This document shows, one piece after another, positions 18,222 through 27,395 of a stretch of 43,469 nucleotides of DNA. The position numbers and the translations under genes are program-made. The stretch comes from Solobacterium sp. (GTDB lineage Bacteria > Bacillota_I > Bacilli_A > Erysipelotrichales > Erysipelotrichaceae), in the NCBI GenBank assembly GCA_017512555.1, contig JAFWFE010000039.1, positions 1 to 43,469 on the forward strand. The letters are read 5' to 3'. The first letter of the stretch is position 1, and each line of letters opens with the position of its first letter. The notes under the pieces were generated by a model. That model worked only from the letters and a program-made list of their open reading frames with translations, ran no database searches and had not been told where the DNA came from.

Positions 18222-19127
18222 ATGTTTGATATGATCATCGTCGGCGGCGGGCCGGCAGGCCTTACCGCTGCTGTATACGGAAGAAGAAACGGAAGAAGCG
18301 TTCTGGTAATTGAGAAGAGCGTCTTCGGCGGCCAGATCGTCAATACGCCAAACGTGGAGAATATTCCCGGTTTCGCATCCATCAGCGGAGATACCTTCGC
18401 AGATCAGTTACTGGAGCAGGCACTCGGACAAGGCGCGGAAGTTACTTTGGAAAATGTGATCAGCGCAGAAAAAAAGGACAATGTCTTCTTTGTACGAACA
18501 GAAGAGGGAAGCATGTATGAAGGAAGAAGCCTTATTCTTGCGTCAGGCACCACCCACAGAACACTGGGACTGCCGGGAGAAGAGGATCTGATTGGTAACG
18601 GCATTCACTTCTGTGCGGTATGTGACGGTGATCTTTACCGTGATAAGAATGTGGTGGTGATCGGCGGTGGTAATTCCGCTTTCGTGGAAGCCAATACATT
18701 GGTCAATATCGCCGGAAAGCTGACCATCCTGCAGGATCTGCCGGTATTTACCGCAGACGCAAAGTCACAGGAGATGTTATTTGCCAACCATAACGTAGAA
18801 ACCCATCTTTCAGCTAAAGTTACAGGATACGTTACGGAAGAAGGAAAACTGAAAGGTGTAACATATATTGAAAACGGTCAGGAGAAGAGAATAGACTGCG
18901 ACGGAGTATTCCTTGCGGTAGGACTGATCCCGAATAATCATTCCTTTGCCCATCTGGCTGAGTTGGACAGCCGGGGATACTTCGACTCTGATGAAAGCGG
19001 AATTACACATACAGAAGGGGTATTCGTTGCGGGAGATTGCCGGACAAAGACACTGAGACAAGTCGCGACTGCTTGTTCAGACGGGGCTAATGCCGCAATC
19101 AACGCAAGTAACTATCTTTCCAAGTAA
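18222..19127 (+). CDS. trxB: Thioredoxin reductase-like flavoprotein without the usual NADPH-phosphate motif
   Basis: This 301-residue FAD protein has the FAD-binding GGGPAGL at 8-14, redox-active CAVCDGD (C131, C134), a second nucleotide-binding loop VVIGGGNSA (146-153) and a C-terminal FAD segment GVFVAGDCRTKTLRQVATA. After the second loop, where NADPH-specific enzymes have an arginine-rich HRR...R motif, it reads LTILQDLPVFTADAK. NADPH preference is therefore doubtful; NADH or ferredoxin are possible. AAGGAG precedes the ATG at 18222; an ATG at 18186 lies in the hairpin and is unlikely. Its place after the NrdD-glutaredoxin fusion suggests it reduces that domain. Confidence 0.88.
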   Translation: MFDMIIVGGGPAGLTAAVYGRRNGRSVLVIEKSVFGGQIVNTPNVENIPGFASISGDTFADQLLEQALGQGAEVTLENVISAEKKDNVFFVRTEEGSMYEGRSLILASGTTHRTLGLPGEEDLIGNGIHFCAVCDGDLYRDKNVVVIGGGNSAFVEANTLVNIAGKLTILQDLPVFTADAKSQEMLFANHNVETHLSAKVTGYVTEEGKLKGVTYIENGQEKRIDCDGVFLAVGLIPNNHSFAHLAELDSRGYFDSDESGITHTEGVFVAGDCRTKTLRQVATACSDGANAAINASNYLSK

Positions 19128-19203
19128 GTCCAAACAAGAATTTCTTATCAGTATTCGTTATATTAATGAACATCAGAGTATGAATTAATGAGGAGAATTA
19201 CAT

Positions 19204-21408
19204 ATGATTGTTATAAAGAGAAGTGGTGAGGAAGTCACCTTCGATTCAAGCAAGATCGAGAATGCCGTACGTAAGGCAAATGCCGCAACCATTGAAACCG
19301 ACCGGATGGATGAAGAAACCATTCAGATCATCACCCGTACGGTAACGGATCAGTGCAGTGAGTTCAGCCGTGCGGTATCCGTAGAAGAAATACAGGATAT
19401 GGTGGAAACTGCCATCATGGCAGAAAGAGCTTTCCAGGTAGCGCATAACTATATTACCTATCGTTATGAAAGAGCACTGGTAAGAAAAGCCAATACAACG
19501 GATAAGCAGATTCTGAGTCTGATCGGACGATATAACGAAGAAGCCAAGCAGGAGAACTCAAACAAGAATCCTACGGTCAACAGTACACAGCGTGACTACA
19601 TGGCTGGTGAAGTATCCAAGGATATCACCAGAAGATTCCTGTTGCCGGCAGATATCTGGGATGCGCATGAAAAGGGTATCATTCACTTCCATGACGCCGA
19701 TTACTTTGCACAGCCGATGTATAACTGCTGTCTGGTGAATCTGGAAGATATGTTGCAGAACGGAACTGTCATCAGTGAGACGATGATTGAGAAACCGCAT
19801 AGTTTTGCGACTGCCTGCAATATCGCGACACAGATCATTGCCCAGGTAGCTTCCAACCAATACGGTGGACAGACCATTACCCTGTCTCATCTAGCACCGT
19901 TTGTGGAAGTCAGCCGCCAGAAACACCGCAAGAATGTAGAAGAAGAACTGGCAGAAGCAGGTATTACTGCGGATCCGGAGAAGATCGCCAAGATTGCGGA
20001 AGAGCGTGTACACAAGGAAATCGTTACCGGTGTACAGACGATCCAATACCAGATCATTACCTTGATGACAACCAACGGACAGGCACCGTTTGTGACTGTA
20101 TACATGTATCTGGATGAAGTGCCGGAAGGACAGACCAGAGATGACCTGGCAATGATCATCGAAGAGACACTGAGACAGCGTATTCAGGGTGTCAAGAATG
20201 AAAAGGGTGTATATATTACACCGGCATTCCCGAAACTGATCTATGTCCTGGATGAAGACAACATTCACAATGACAGTAAATACTATGAACTGACAAAACT
20301 TGCGGCACAGTGCACAGCCAAGAGAATGGTCCCGGACTATATTTCCGCAAAACTGATGAGAGAGCTGAAAGGCGATGTCTACGGCTGTATGGGATGTCGC
20401 TCCTTCCTGACTCCGGATCGTTTCACCGATACAGGTACCTTCGGTAATCCGGAGAATGCGGGCAACTTCAAACCTGGTGTACATAAGTACTACGGAAGAT
20501 TCAACCAGGGTGTAGTCACCATCAATCTGGTGGATGTCGCATGTTCCAGTGAAGGTAATATGGAGAAGTTCTGGGAGATCATGAATGAGAGACTGGATCT
20601 CTGCCACAGAGCTCTGCGTATCCGTCATGAACATCTGCTTGGAACACCGAGTGATGTCGCCCCGATTCTCTGGCAGAACGGAGCGATTGCCCGTCTGAAG
20701 AAGGGTGAAGTCATTGACCCGTTACTGTATAACGGTTATTCCACGATTTCTTTGGGTTATGCCGGTCTGGCAGAATGTGTATGGCGTATGCTTGGCGTAA
20801 GTCATACTTCTGAAGAAGGCATGAAGTTCGGTCTGGAAGTCATGCAGGCACTGAATGACGCATGTACAACATGGAAGAAAGCCGAGAATATTGATTACTC
20901 TGTATACGGTACACCGATTGAATCCACGACATATAAGTTTGCGAAATGTCTGCAGGAGAGATTCGGTATTATCGAACATGTGACAGATAAGAATTATATT
21001 ACCAACTCCTATCACATCCACGTGACAGAAGATATCAACGCGTTTGATAAACTGACCAAGGAAGCGAAGTTCCAGCAGTTATCTCCGGGCGGAGCGATCT
21101 CCTACGTTGAAGTACCGAACATGCAGAATAACATTCAGGCTGTTCTGGCACTGATGAAGCATATCTATAAGACCATCATGTATGCGGAACTCAATACCAA
21201 GAGTGATTTCTGCCAGGTTTGCGGATATGACGGAGAAATCCAGATCGTGGAAGACGAACACGGTAAACTGATCTGGAGATGCCCGAACTGTGGCAATACA
21301 GACCAGGATAAGATGAATGTCGCAAGACGTACCTGCGGGTATATCGGAACACAGTTCTGGAACCAGGGACGTACGCAGGAGATTAAAGAGAGAGTCCTGC
21401 ATCTCTAA
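19204..21408 (+). CDS. nrdD: Anaerobic ribonucleotide reductase, second (E. coli-like) NrdD
   Basis: This 734-residue class III reductase is only distantly related to the NrdD encoded upstream. It has an ATP-cone (about 1-95), the core with IIHFHDADYFAQPMYNC, and VTINLVDVAC. A four-Cys zinc ribbon (CQVC and CPNC) and the glycyl radical motif RRTCGYIG (G712) lie near the end. The sequence and length resemble the formate-using NrdD1 group typified by E. coli, although that electron donor is an inference. AGGAG lies 8 bases upstream of the ATG. No separate nrdG follows; a terminator comes instead. The MarR-NrdG fusion, or an activase elsewhere, must activate it. Confidence 0.95.
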   Translation: MIVIKRSGEEVTFDSSKIENAVRKANAATIETDRMDEETIQIITRTVTDQCSEFSRAVSVEEIQDMVETAIMAERAFQVAHNYITYRYERALVRKANTTDKQILSLIGRYNEEAKQENSNKNPTVNSTQRDYMAGEVSKDITRRFLLPADIWDAHEKGIIHFHDADYFAQPMYNCCLVNLEDMLQNGTVISETMIEKPHSFATACNIATQIIAQVASNQYGGQTITLSHLAPFVEVSRQKHRKNVEEELAEAGITADPEKIAKIAEERVHKEIVTGVQTIQYQIITLMTTNGQAPFVTVYMYLDEVPEGQTRDDLAMIIEETLRQRIQGVKNEKGVYITPAFPKLIYVLDEDNIHNDSKYYELTKLAAQCTAKRMVPDYISAKLMRELKGDVYGCMGCRSFLTPDRFTDTGTFGNPENAGNFKPGVHKYYGRFNQGVVTINLVDVACSSEGNMEKFWEIMNERLDLCHRALRIRHEHLLGTPSDVAPILWQNGAIARLKKGEVIDPLLYNGYSTISLGYAGLAECVWRMLGVSHTSEEGMKFGLEVMQALNDACTTWKKAENIDYSVYGTPIESTTYKFAKCLQERFGIIEHVTDKNYITNSYHIHVTEDINAFDKLTKEAKFQQLSPGGAISYVEVPNMQNNIQAVLALMKHIYKTIMYAELNTKSDFCQVCGYDGEIQIVEDEHGKLIWRCPNCGNTDQDKMNVARRTCGYIGTQFWNQGRTQEIKERVLHL

Positions 21409-21435
21409 GATGTAAGTACAGTCAGTGAACGATAG

Positions 21436-21459
21436 AGGTCGTCAAAAGACGGCCTTTTT
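21436..21459 (+). terminator. Terminator after the nrd island
   Basis: An 8-bp stem (AGGTCGTC with GACGGCCT, one G-U pair) closes on an AAAA loop and is followed by TTTTT. It lies 27 bases after the nrdD stop codon. Confidence 0.85.
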
Positions 21460-21620
21460 CGTTATTAGTGTGAAAAAAGAATACAGTTTATCCGTTTTTG
21501 TAACAATAAAGCAACTCTCTCGGCACTTCTCTCTTGGATACGATATACTGATGTCAAACAAGACATTTTTTGTATCATACATCAGGAAATTTACATACTG
21601 TATTTTAGGAGGCTTAGTCT

Positions 21621-24600
21621 ATGAGCAAGGTTTTAAAACATATACTGGCTGTGATTCTGGCATTGCAGACATCACTGTACGGTATGTCAACGTTCATCCA
21701 TGCCGAAGAACCGGAAGAAGAACCGGAATATACGGCAGAAACGATCCTGGAAGAGGAAGAAGAAACGCATCTGGAAGAAGAACCGGAGGAAGAAGAGAAC
21801 GTCATTGAAATCACTCAGGAAGAAGAACCGGAAGAATCCGAAGAACCTGAGGAAACCGTGATACAGGAAGAAGAACCTCCGGTAACGGAAGAACCGGAAG
21901 AGACACCGGAAGTCACAGAACCTGAACCGGAACAACCGGTAATCATTACAGGTCAAGATATTCGTGGTATCGGGGACGGCTGGATCAACGGTGTTCCCAG
22001 AGCCCATGTGGGTTATGTCTATGTGAGCGGAATCCGGTGGAAGATCATCGGTGGTAACGAATGGGAATGGCTTCTGCTCTCGTATTCGACATTGGGCGGG
22101 CCGAAAAACTGGCAAAACGCTTATAACTACTGTAATACAGTATATGAAGGCTTCTCACCGCTTGAGAAAATCGCCGTGGTCCCTACAACCAAGGCGGATA
22201 ATGATGAAGTGTCAGTACTGAATAACGCTACGCTGTTTCTTCTCTCATTAGAAGAAGTGCAGTACTATTTACCCAACTACAGTGACAGGGTAACCGGTCC
22301 TGATAAAGACGATAACGATCAGCGGCGTTCTTGGTGGACACGCGCATATGCATATATTCCTTATGGCCAAAATAATGACGGGAGATACTTTATATACAGT
22401 GACGGTGCGGAGGGTTATACTTACCCCTATATGGGAACCAGTACTGCTTCACGTCCTGCTTTTCAGTTTGATTACAGAGGTGTTCTCTTTAAATTTGCTG
22501 CCGAAGGGCCAAAAGCACAGGAGCCTGAAGGGAACTCAGATTTCGGTAAGATTATATCTACCAGTGAAAACGGGTTCAGGCTGACAATGAAAGATACCTT
22601 ATCAAACAGTCCCCGCAGGGACTTCCAAGCTCATATTAATCTTACAGATAGTATAAGAGTAGCTCCCGGAGAAAGCCTTACGGTGAGTTATCAAGGTGCA
22701 GCAGAAGGTGATGCTATTTCCGCACTGATCTGTCAGGGTGAAAATAACCTGTATTACGCTACCACCGAACAAAACGCGTATGGCAAATGGACGATGACGA
22801 TACCAGAGTCAATCCATTCCGGAAACTATACGATCAAGGTATTCTGCGAACAACAGAACGGAGATTATCAGACGGACTACGCCAGTCCGGTTTCGGAAAT
22901 ATCTCTGGAAGTGCCGTCGCAATGGGAACTGCTTCAGGATGAGATCAATGAAGGCGGCCTGATCACACTTGAGCGTGATTATATAGCGGAAGAAGAAGAT
23001 ACAGCACTGGTTATTCCCGCAGAGACAGAAGTCACCCTCAACCTGAACGGACATACACTGGACAGGGGATTAGATACAGAGGAAGCAGACGGAAACATCA
23101 TCACCAACCACGGTACACTGACTATCACAGGCAGCGGTACGCTCACCGGGGCATATAACACAGGCAGCGGCGGTGCGATCTACAATGATGGTTACCTCGC
23201 GATTCATGGCGGCAACTATACCGGGAACAGGGCTAAAGAAGCAGGTGCTGTACATAATGTGCCGGATGCGGTATTGGTCGTCACCGGAGGAAACTTCTCG
23301 GATAACAACGTTATAACGTTCGGCGGCGGTGCTTTCGTCAACTACGGAACGATGTACATGGAAGGCGGTACGATCAGCGGAAACTACGTGCCTGGGAACG
23401 GCGGAGGTATCTGGACCAGAGGTACTCTGACTGTGACCGGCGGTACTATCACAGGGAATACTGCCGAAGGATACGGCGGAGGGATCAACTGGAACGGCGG
23501 TACGGTCGCCATGGCAGGTGCTCCGGTAATTACGGACAATTATTCCGGCAGCGAACTCAGTGATGTGTATATCCCGAGCGGGAAGAGAATTGAGATCAGC
23601 GGACCGCTGGACAGCGATGCGCGTATTGGTATCAGGCACGCAGCTACTCCCACCGTATGGAGTACCGTTGTGTTTACCACAGGATTAGACGGAAACGGTA
23701 CAGAGAAGAGCTTCTTCAGTGATATAGATTCTATTTCGGTTTCCCGGGATCTGCGTGGTGAAGCTGCGCTGGTGCCTTACGCGTCAATCACAATGGAACA
23801 GGATTATCTGGCTCTTAAGACAGGAGAAACCGGTGTGCAGATCGTTGTGGCAACGGAACCGGAAGACTGGGCAGAGAATCTGCAGTGGCGCATTGAAGAC
23901 GCGGACGGGAATGTCAGTACGCTGATTACTGTAGACGGAGAAGGCAACGTGACTGCGGGATCCGAGCCGGGAACTGCCTGGGCAGTTGCGCAGGTCGTTC
24001 AAAACGGTGTTGTGCTGGCAGAGGCACGGTGTCGTATAGATGTAGTGAAGGGCGAAGGAGAAGTATTTGAGGAAGGAACATTCAGCGGTCTGAGACTGCT
24101 TGATACGAAGGCGACCATCGAACTATACAAGACTGCATATACACGGATTAAGATCCTGCCGGAGTTTGAACAGAACAACGTGACATTCAATAATTCGGGG
24201 CCGAATCATGAAGATACCGGGGCAACGCTCATCGAGGCAAAATTTGAAGATATAGCGTTAAACAGGATTTTCTATCTGCATATTATCGATGACCGGACAC
24301 TGGAGATCATCCCTACATGGGAAGCCTTGGCAGGGAAAGTCGAAGTGAAGAGCAGTTATACTTCTGAGGTCAGAGTATATGTGAACGGACAGTGGACTCT
24401 GACAAGCAACAAGATCACACTCACGATCAAGAAGAATATGCCGAAGATCAAGGCGAAGGCAATTACCTTGAACAGCTATGCGCCTGGTATGGATGTACAG
24501 CAGATCAAGTTCACCGGGGGAACTGTATTGGCTGGAAATGCTTTCCCGGATCCGGACAAGAGCAATCCGGGTTGGTTGGGTTTTGACAGAGACTCCGGTA

Positions 24601-25988
24601 CAGTAACATACACCGGAGAAGCAGGCAAAACACAGAAAAAAACGACTCTGTATCTGAAGGTAGAGCCAGAGGGCTGGGTTGGTACAGTGAGTGTGCCGGT
24701 AACGATAAGTGTGAAGAATACAGCACCTAAAATCACATTCAAGACGAAGACACTCACAGTGAAGCCGGGAACCAGTGATATGGCATCTACCAAATATACC
24801 ATTAAACCGGCAGTGTATGAGGATGCGGAAGTTAAATTCAGCAGGATCACGGAGGGCAGTGCGGCATACGAAAACGGCACGGTATTGAACGTATCCGTGG
24901 AAAACGGTGAAGTCATTGTGGTACCTGCTGCAGCGGATGGAAGTGCGCATACCTATACTGTATATTTATCCGTATATGGGAAGGAATCTTCATTCAAGGT
25001 TAAGACACTGGCAAGCAGCACAAGACCAGTTCTGAATCTTACCGCGAAAGGCACGATCGACCTGGCAGTGTATAAGAGCCCGGTGACGATCACGGCGAAG
25101 ATGAAGAATATCAACACCAATCAGGTATCTTTCACGGTGGTGGATATCATAAATAAGGATGATCCTGAAACCAATTTGATAAGTAAGTTCTACATTCTCC
25201 AACAGGAAAACGTGATCACGATCACAGCAGGAAGTATATCGGAGGCAGGCACATATTATGCGACGGTATTGGCAGACTGCGGTGACTCTTTTGTGGTCAA
25301 AACCGTTAAATTTTCGGTAAAACAGTCAGCTGCTGTACCGAAGGTATCCGTGACGCTCAAGGCATCCGGAAGTATCGACGTAGTGCGTCCGCTGAGCAAC
25401 GTGACACTGAAGCCGACGATCAAGAATTGTTACGAATATACACTGAACCCCTTCGATATTACCATGACGAAGACCTATGACGGCAAGACAAAGAAGAAAG
25501 TCAGTGAAGATGTGACAGGTTACTTCTATATCACAGTAGTTGACGGGAAATATGTGATCCGGCCGTTGTCTCCGGGAATGATTTCCCATGCGGATAAGTT
25601 CACGGTAAAAGCAACTGTGGAAGGTGTAACATCCAAGGCGGTTACTTTGAAGGTAGTGCAGGGCAAAGCTTCCGTGAAATTAAGTACGAAGGAAGTGACT
25701 CTGTTGAAGACAGATCGTTACAGCAGGGCTCAGGTAGATGTAGTATTGTCAGAAGCACAGCTTGGTGTGGCGAGGGTAGTGATGGTATCACCGAAGGATA
25801 AGTCAGGAAGACCGTACTTCACGCTTGCAGAACAGAACGGTACGTACGAGATCTGTTACAACGAGAATGTACTGCCGAAGGATATCGCAAAACTGAAGAC
25901 AAAGACAGTAAAGCTGAAGGTCTATCTGGAAGGAAATACGACGGCAAAACCGAATGCGACACTCAGTGTGAAAGTAAAGTTCAAGTAG
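21621..25988 (+). CDS. Large secreted protein: Glu-rich stalk, DUF6273-like domain, beta-helix, Ig-like repeats
   Basis: This 1455-residue protein starts with a signal peptide (cleavage probably after IHA, residue 28). A Glu/Pro-rich acidic segment follows to about residue 112. Residues 113-295 resemble DUF6273, with FLLSLEEVQYYLP and a WWTRA...SRPAF pattern. Residues about 470-647 are glycine-rich beta-helix turns (GGAIYN, GGGAFVN, GGGIWTRG, GGGINWNG) like adhesins. An Ig-like (Big_2-type) domain lies at about 719-810, then several beta-rich repeats of roughly 100 residues to the end. There is no LPXTG motif or C-terminal membrane anchor, so attachment to the wall is unexplained. AGGAGG precedes the ATG. 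Role as an adhesin is inferred only from architecture. It is monocistronic between terminators. Confidence 0.85.
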   Translation: MSKVLKHILAVILALQTSLYGMSTFIHAEEPEEEPEYTAETILEEEEETHLEEEPEEEENVIEITQEEEPEESEEPEETVIQEEEPPVTEEPEETPEVTEPEPEQPVIITGQDIRGIGDGWINGVPRAHVGYVYVSGIRWKIIGGNEWEWLLLSYSTLGGPKNWQNAYNYCNTVYEGFSPLEKIAVVPTTKADNDEVSVLNNATLFLLSLEEVQYYLPNYSDRVTGPDKDDNDQRRSWWTRAYAYIPYGQNNDGRYFIYSDGAEGYTYPYMGTSTASRPAFQFDYRGVLFKFAAEGPKAQEPEGNSDFGKIISTSENGFRLTMKDTLSNSPRRDFQAHINLTDSIRVAPGESLTVSYQGAAEGDAISALICQGENNLYYATTEQNAYGKWTMTIPESIHSGNYTIKVFCEQQNGDYQTDYASPVSEISLEVPSQWELLQDEINEGGLITLERDYIAEEEDTALVIPAETEVTLNLNGHTLDRGLDTEEADGNIITNHGTLTITGSGTLTGAYNTGSGGAIYNDGYLAIHGGNYTGNRAKEAGAVHNVPDAVLVVTGGNFSDNNVITFGGGAFVNYGTMYMEGGTISGNYVPGNGGGIWTRGTLTVTGGTITGNTAEGYGGGINWNGGTVAMAGAPVITDNYSGSELSDVYIPSGKRIEISGPLDSDARIGIRHAATPTVWSTVVFTTGLDGNGTEKSFFSDIDSISVSRDLRGEAALVPYASITMEQDYLALKTGETGVQIVVATEPEDWAENLQWRIEDADGNVSTLITVDGEGNVTAGSEPGTAWAVAQVVQNGVVLAEARCRIDVVKGEGEVFEEGTFSGLRLLDTKATIELYKTAYTRIKILPEFEQNNVTFNNSGPNHEDTGATLIEAKFEDIALNRIFYLHIIDDRTLEIIPTWEALAGKVEVKSSYTSEVRVYVNGQWTLTSNKITLTIKKNMPKIKAKAITLNSYAPGMDVQQIKFTGGTVLAGNAFPDPDKSNPGWLGFDRDSGTVTYTGEAGKTQKKTTLYLKVEPEGWVGTVSVPVTISVKNTAPKITFKTKTLTVKPGTSDMASTKYTIKPAVYEDAEVKFSRITEGSAAYENGTVLNVSVENGEVIVVPAAADGSAHTYTVYLSVYGKESSFKVKTLASSTRPVLNLTAKGTIDLAVYKSPVTITAKMKNINTNQVSFTVVDIINKDDPETNLISKFYILQQENVITITAGSISEAGTYYATVLADCGDSFVVKTVKFSVKQSAAVPKVSVTLKASGSIDVVRPLSNVTLKPTIKNCYEYTLNPFDITMTKTYDGKTKKKVSEDVTGYFYITVVDGKYVIRPLSPGMISHADKFTVKATVEGVTSKAVTLKVVQGKASVKLSTKEVTLLKTDRYSRAQVDVVLSEAQLGVARVVMVSPKDKSGRPYFTLAEQNGTYEICYNENVLPKDIAKLKTKTVKLKVYLEGNTTAKPNATLSVKVKFK

Positions 25989-26002
25989 AAATATGAGTAA
26001 AG

Positions 26003-26034
26003 ACTGACGTTACCTTACGGGCGGCGTCAGTTTT
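26003..26034 (+). terminator. Terminator after the large secreted protein
   Basis: ACTGACG (26003-26009) pairs with CGTCAGT (26025-26031) with extra CC/GG pairing inside, followed by TTTT. It lies 14 bases past the stop codon. Confidence 0.75.
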
Positions 26035-26108
26035 GTTAATATCCGGAACGTGTTTCCAGGTGCCTGAACAGATATATAATTCATATATCGGGAGGCTTGG
26101 CAATAAGG

Positions 26109-26124
26109 CTGCGGGCTTCCGCAG
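26109..26124 (+). promoter_or_regulatory. Small hairpin just upstream of the D-lactate dehydrogenase ribosome binding site
   Basis: CTGCGG and CCGCAG form a perfect 6-bp stem with a GCTT loop, ending about 10 bases before the AGAGG binding site. A TATAAT hexamer at 26075-26080 may be the -10 of this gene, but its -35 is poor. The hairpin could affect translation or mRNA stability. No known riboswitch was recognised. Confidence 0.35.
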
Positions 26125-26149
26125 GAGATACACAAGAGGTACAAAGAAT

Positions 26150-27193
26150 ATGAACATGATCAAGGTTGCGTTATTTGATGCGAAGGCATATGATAAGCCT
26201 TCATTTGAGTATTACGGTGGGTTACATGATATACAATTCAGGTTTTGGGAAACCAAGCTGAATGAGGATACAGTGGAGCTGGCAAAAGGGTGTGACGCAG
26301 TATGTGTTTTCGTCAATGATGATGTCAATGCCAAAGTGATAGAGAAACTGTACGAGTATGGGGTGAAGCTGATTGCGTTACGTTCGGCAGGGTATAACAA
26401 CGTGGATGTGCATGCGGCTTTCGGAAAGGTACATGTCGTCCATGTTCCGGCGTATTCACCATATGCTGTAGCGGAACATGCGATGGCTCTCCTGCTGACT
26501 TCAGTGCGCCGGATCCACAAGGCGTACAATCGGACACGGGAGTTTAACTTCTCTCTCAATGGTCTGACCGGATTTGATTTTCACGGCAAGACAGTGGGGG
26601 TGATCGGAACAGGCAAGATCGGACGCATTCTTATCGATATCTGCCGTGGTTTTGGTATGAAAGTCATTGCTTATGATCTCTTTCCGGCAAAAGATAGTGA
26701 CATTGAATATGTGGAGTTGGATGAATTATTTGAACGTAGTGATATCATCTCTCTGCATTGCCCTTTGACGAATGAGACCAGGCATATGATCAATGACGCA
26801 GCGATTGAAAAAATGAAGAAAGGCGTGGTAATCGTCAATACTTCCCGCGGCGGATTGATTGACGCGGAGGCATTACTTAGAGGAATCAAGGCACGGAAGA
26901 TTGGTGCGGCTTGCCTGGATGTTTATGAAGAGGAAGCGGATGTCTTCTTTGAGGATCGTTCCGGGCATATCCTGAATGATGATCTTCTTTCACGGCTGAT
27001 CTCGATGCCGAATGTGATCGTTACTTCGCACCAGGCATTTTTGACTGAAGAAGCTCTGAATAATATAGCTGAGACGACGGTAAACAACATTCTGTCTTAC
27101 TTCAATAACGACGGGGTTTGTGACAATGAACTGTGTTATCGCTGCGGAAATATCGAAAGTTGTAAAAAGGAAAGAAAAGAAAGGTGCTTCTAG
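26150..27193 (+). CDS. D-lactate dehydrogenase (D-2-hydroxyacid dehydrogenase) with Cys-rich tail
   Basis: This 347-residue cytoplasmic NAD enzyme reduces pyruvate to D-lactate. It has the Rossmann motif GVIGTGKIG, the catalytic Arg in NTSRGGLID, Glu in CLDVYEEE and His in TSHQAF. The N-terminal part (VALFDAKAYDK) and overall length match fermentative D-LDH. The start at 26150 has AGAGG 10 bases upstream; a second ATG at 26156 is also possible. The last 25 residues contain five cysteines (324, 329, 332, 338, 346; C-x4-C-x2-C-x5-C), which is not usual for the family and could bind metal or respond to redox state. It regenerates NAD+ during fermentation. Other 2-hydroxyacid substrates cannot be excluded. 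Confidence 0.9.
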   Translation: MNMIKVALFDAKAYDKPSFEYYGGLHDIQFRFWETKLNEDTVELAKGCDAVCVFVNDDVNAKVIEKLYEYGVKLIALRSAGYNNVDVHAAFGKVHVVHVPAYSPYAVAEHAMALLLTSVRRIHKAYNRTREFNFSLNGLTGFDFHGKTVGVIGTGKIGRILIDICRGFGMKVIAYDLFPAKDSDIEYVELDELFERSDIISLHCPLTNETRHMINDAAIEKMKKGVVIVNTSRGGLIDAEALLRGIKARKIGAACLDVYEEEADVFFEDRSGHILNDDLLSRLISMPNVIVTSHQAFLTEEALNNIAETTVNNILSYFNNDGVCDNELCYRCGNIESCKKERKERCF

Positions 27194-27272
27194 AGAATCA
27201 TTTTTCCGTAAGTACGTTTTTTCTGCCAGAGAAACATAGATAATAAGAGTGCAGAAGAACAGGAGGAATAAT

Positions 27273-27395
27273 ATGATGACTAAGAAGATAGAGTGCGGGT
27301 ACATAGAACCTGAGGATTATATTCCTGAGGAAATTCGCAGGAAGTTAAAGATCGGAGAGTTTGCGGAGGAAGCGGAGAAAGACGATGAAGAATAA
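27273..27395 (+). CDS. Small acidic protein, 40 residues
   Basis: ATG at 27273 is preceded by AGGAGG (27261-27266) at good spacing. The frame encodes a 40-residue protein that starts MMTKKIECGYIEPEDYIPEE and ends in an acidic tail. Its last 11 bases overlap the start of the next gene, which suggests translational coupling. I do not recognise the protein and no function can be inferred beyond a likely link to its neighbour. Confidence 0.6.
   Translation: MMTKKIECGYIEPEDYIPEEIRRKLKIGEFAEEAEKDDEE

Noticed and set aside
21705..21950. CRISPR-like or other repeat array in the GAA-rich tract
   Set aside because: The units are short, without spacers, and lie in the reading frame of the secreted protein, where they encode the acidic stalk.
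25900..25988. LPXTG sorting signal at the end of the large secreted protein
   Set aside because: The protein ends in a beta-strand sequence (TLSVKVKFK) without LPXTG, hydrophobic segment or positive tail; the InlB-repeat protein also has none.
26033..26149. N-terminal extension of D-lactate dehydrogenase to 26033
   Set aside because: The extra segment overlaps the terminator of the previous gene, the -10 element and the leader hairpin, and is not like D-LDH sequence.
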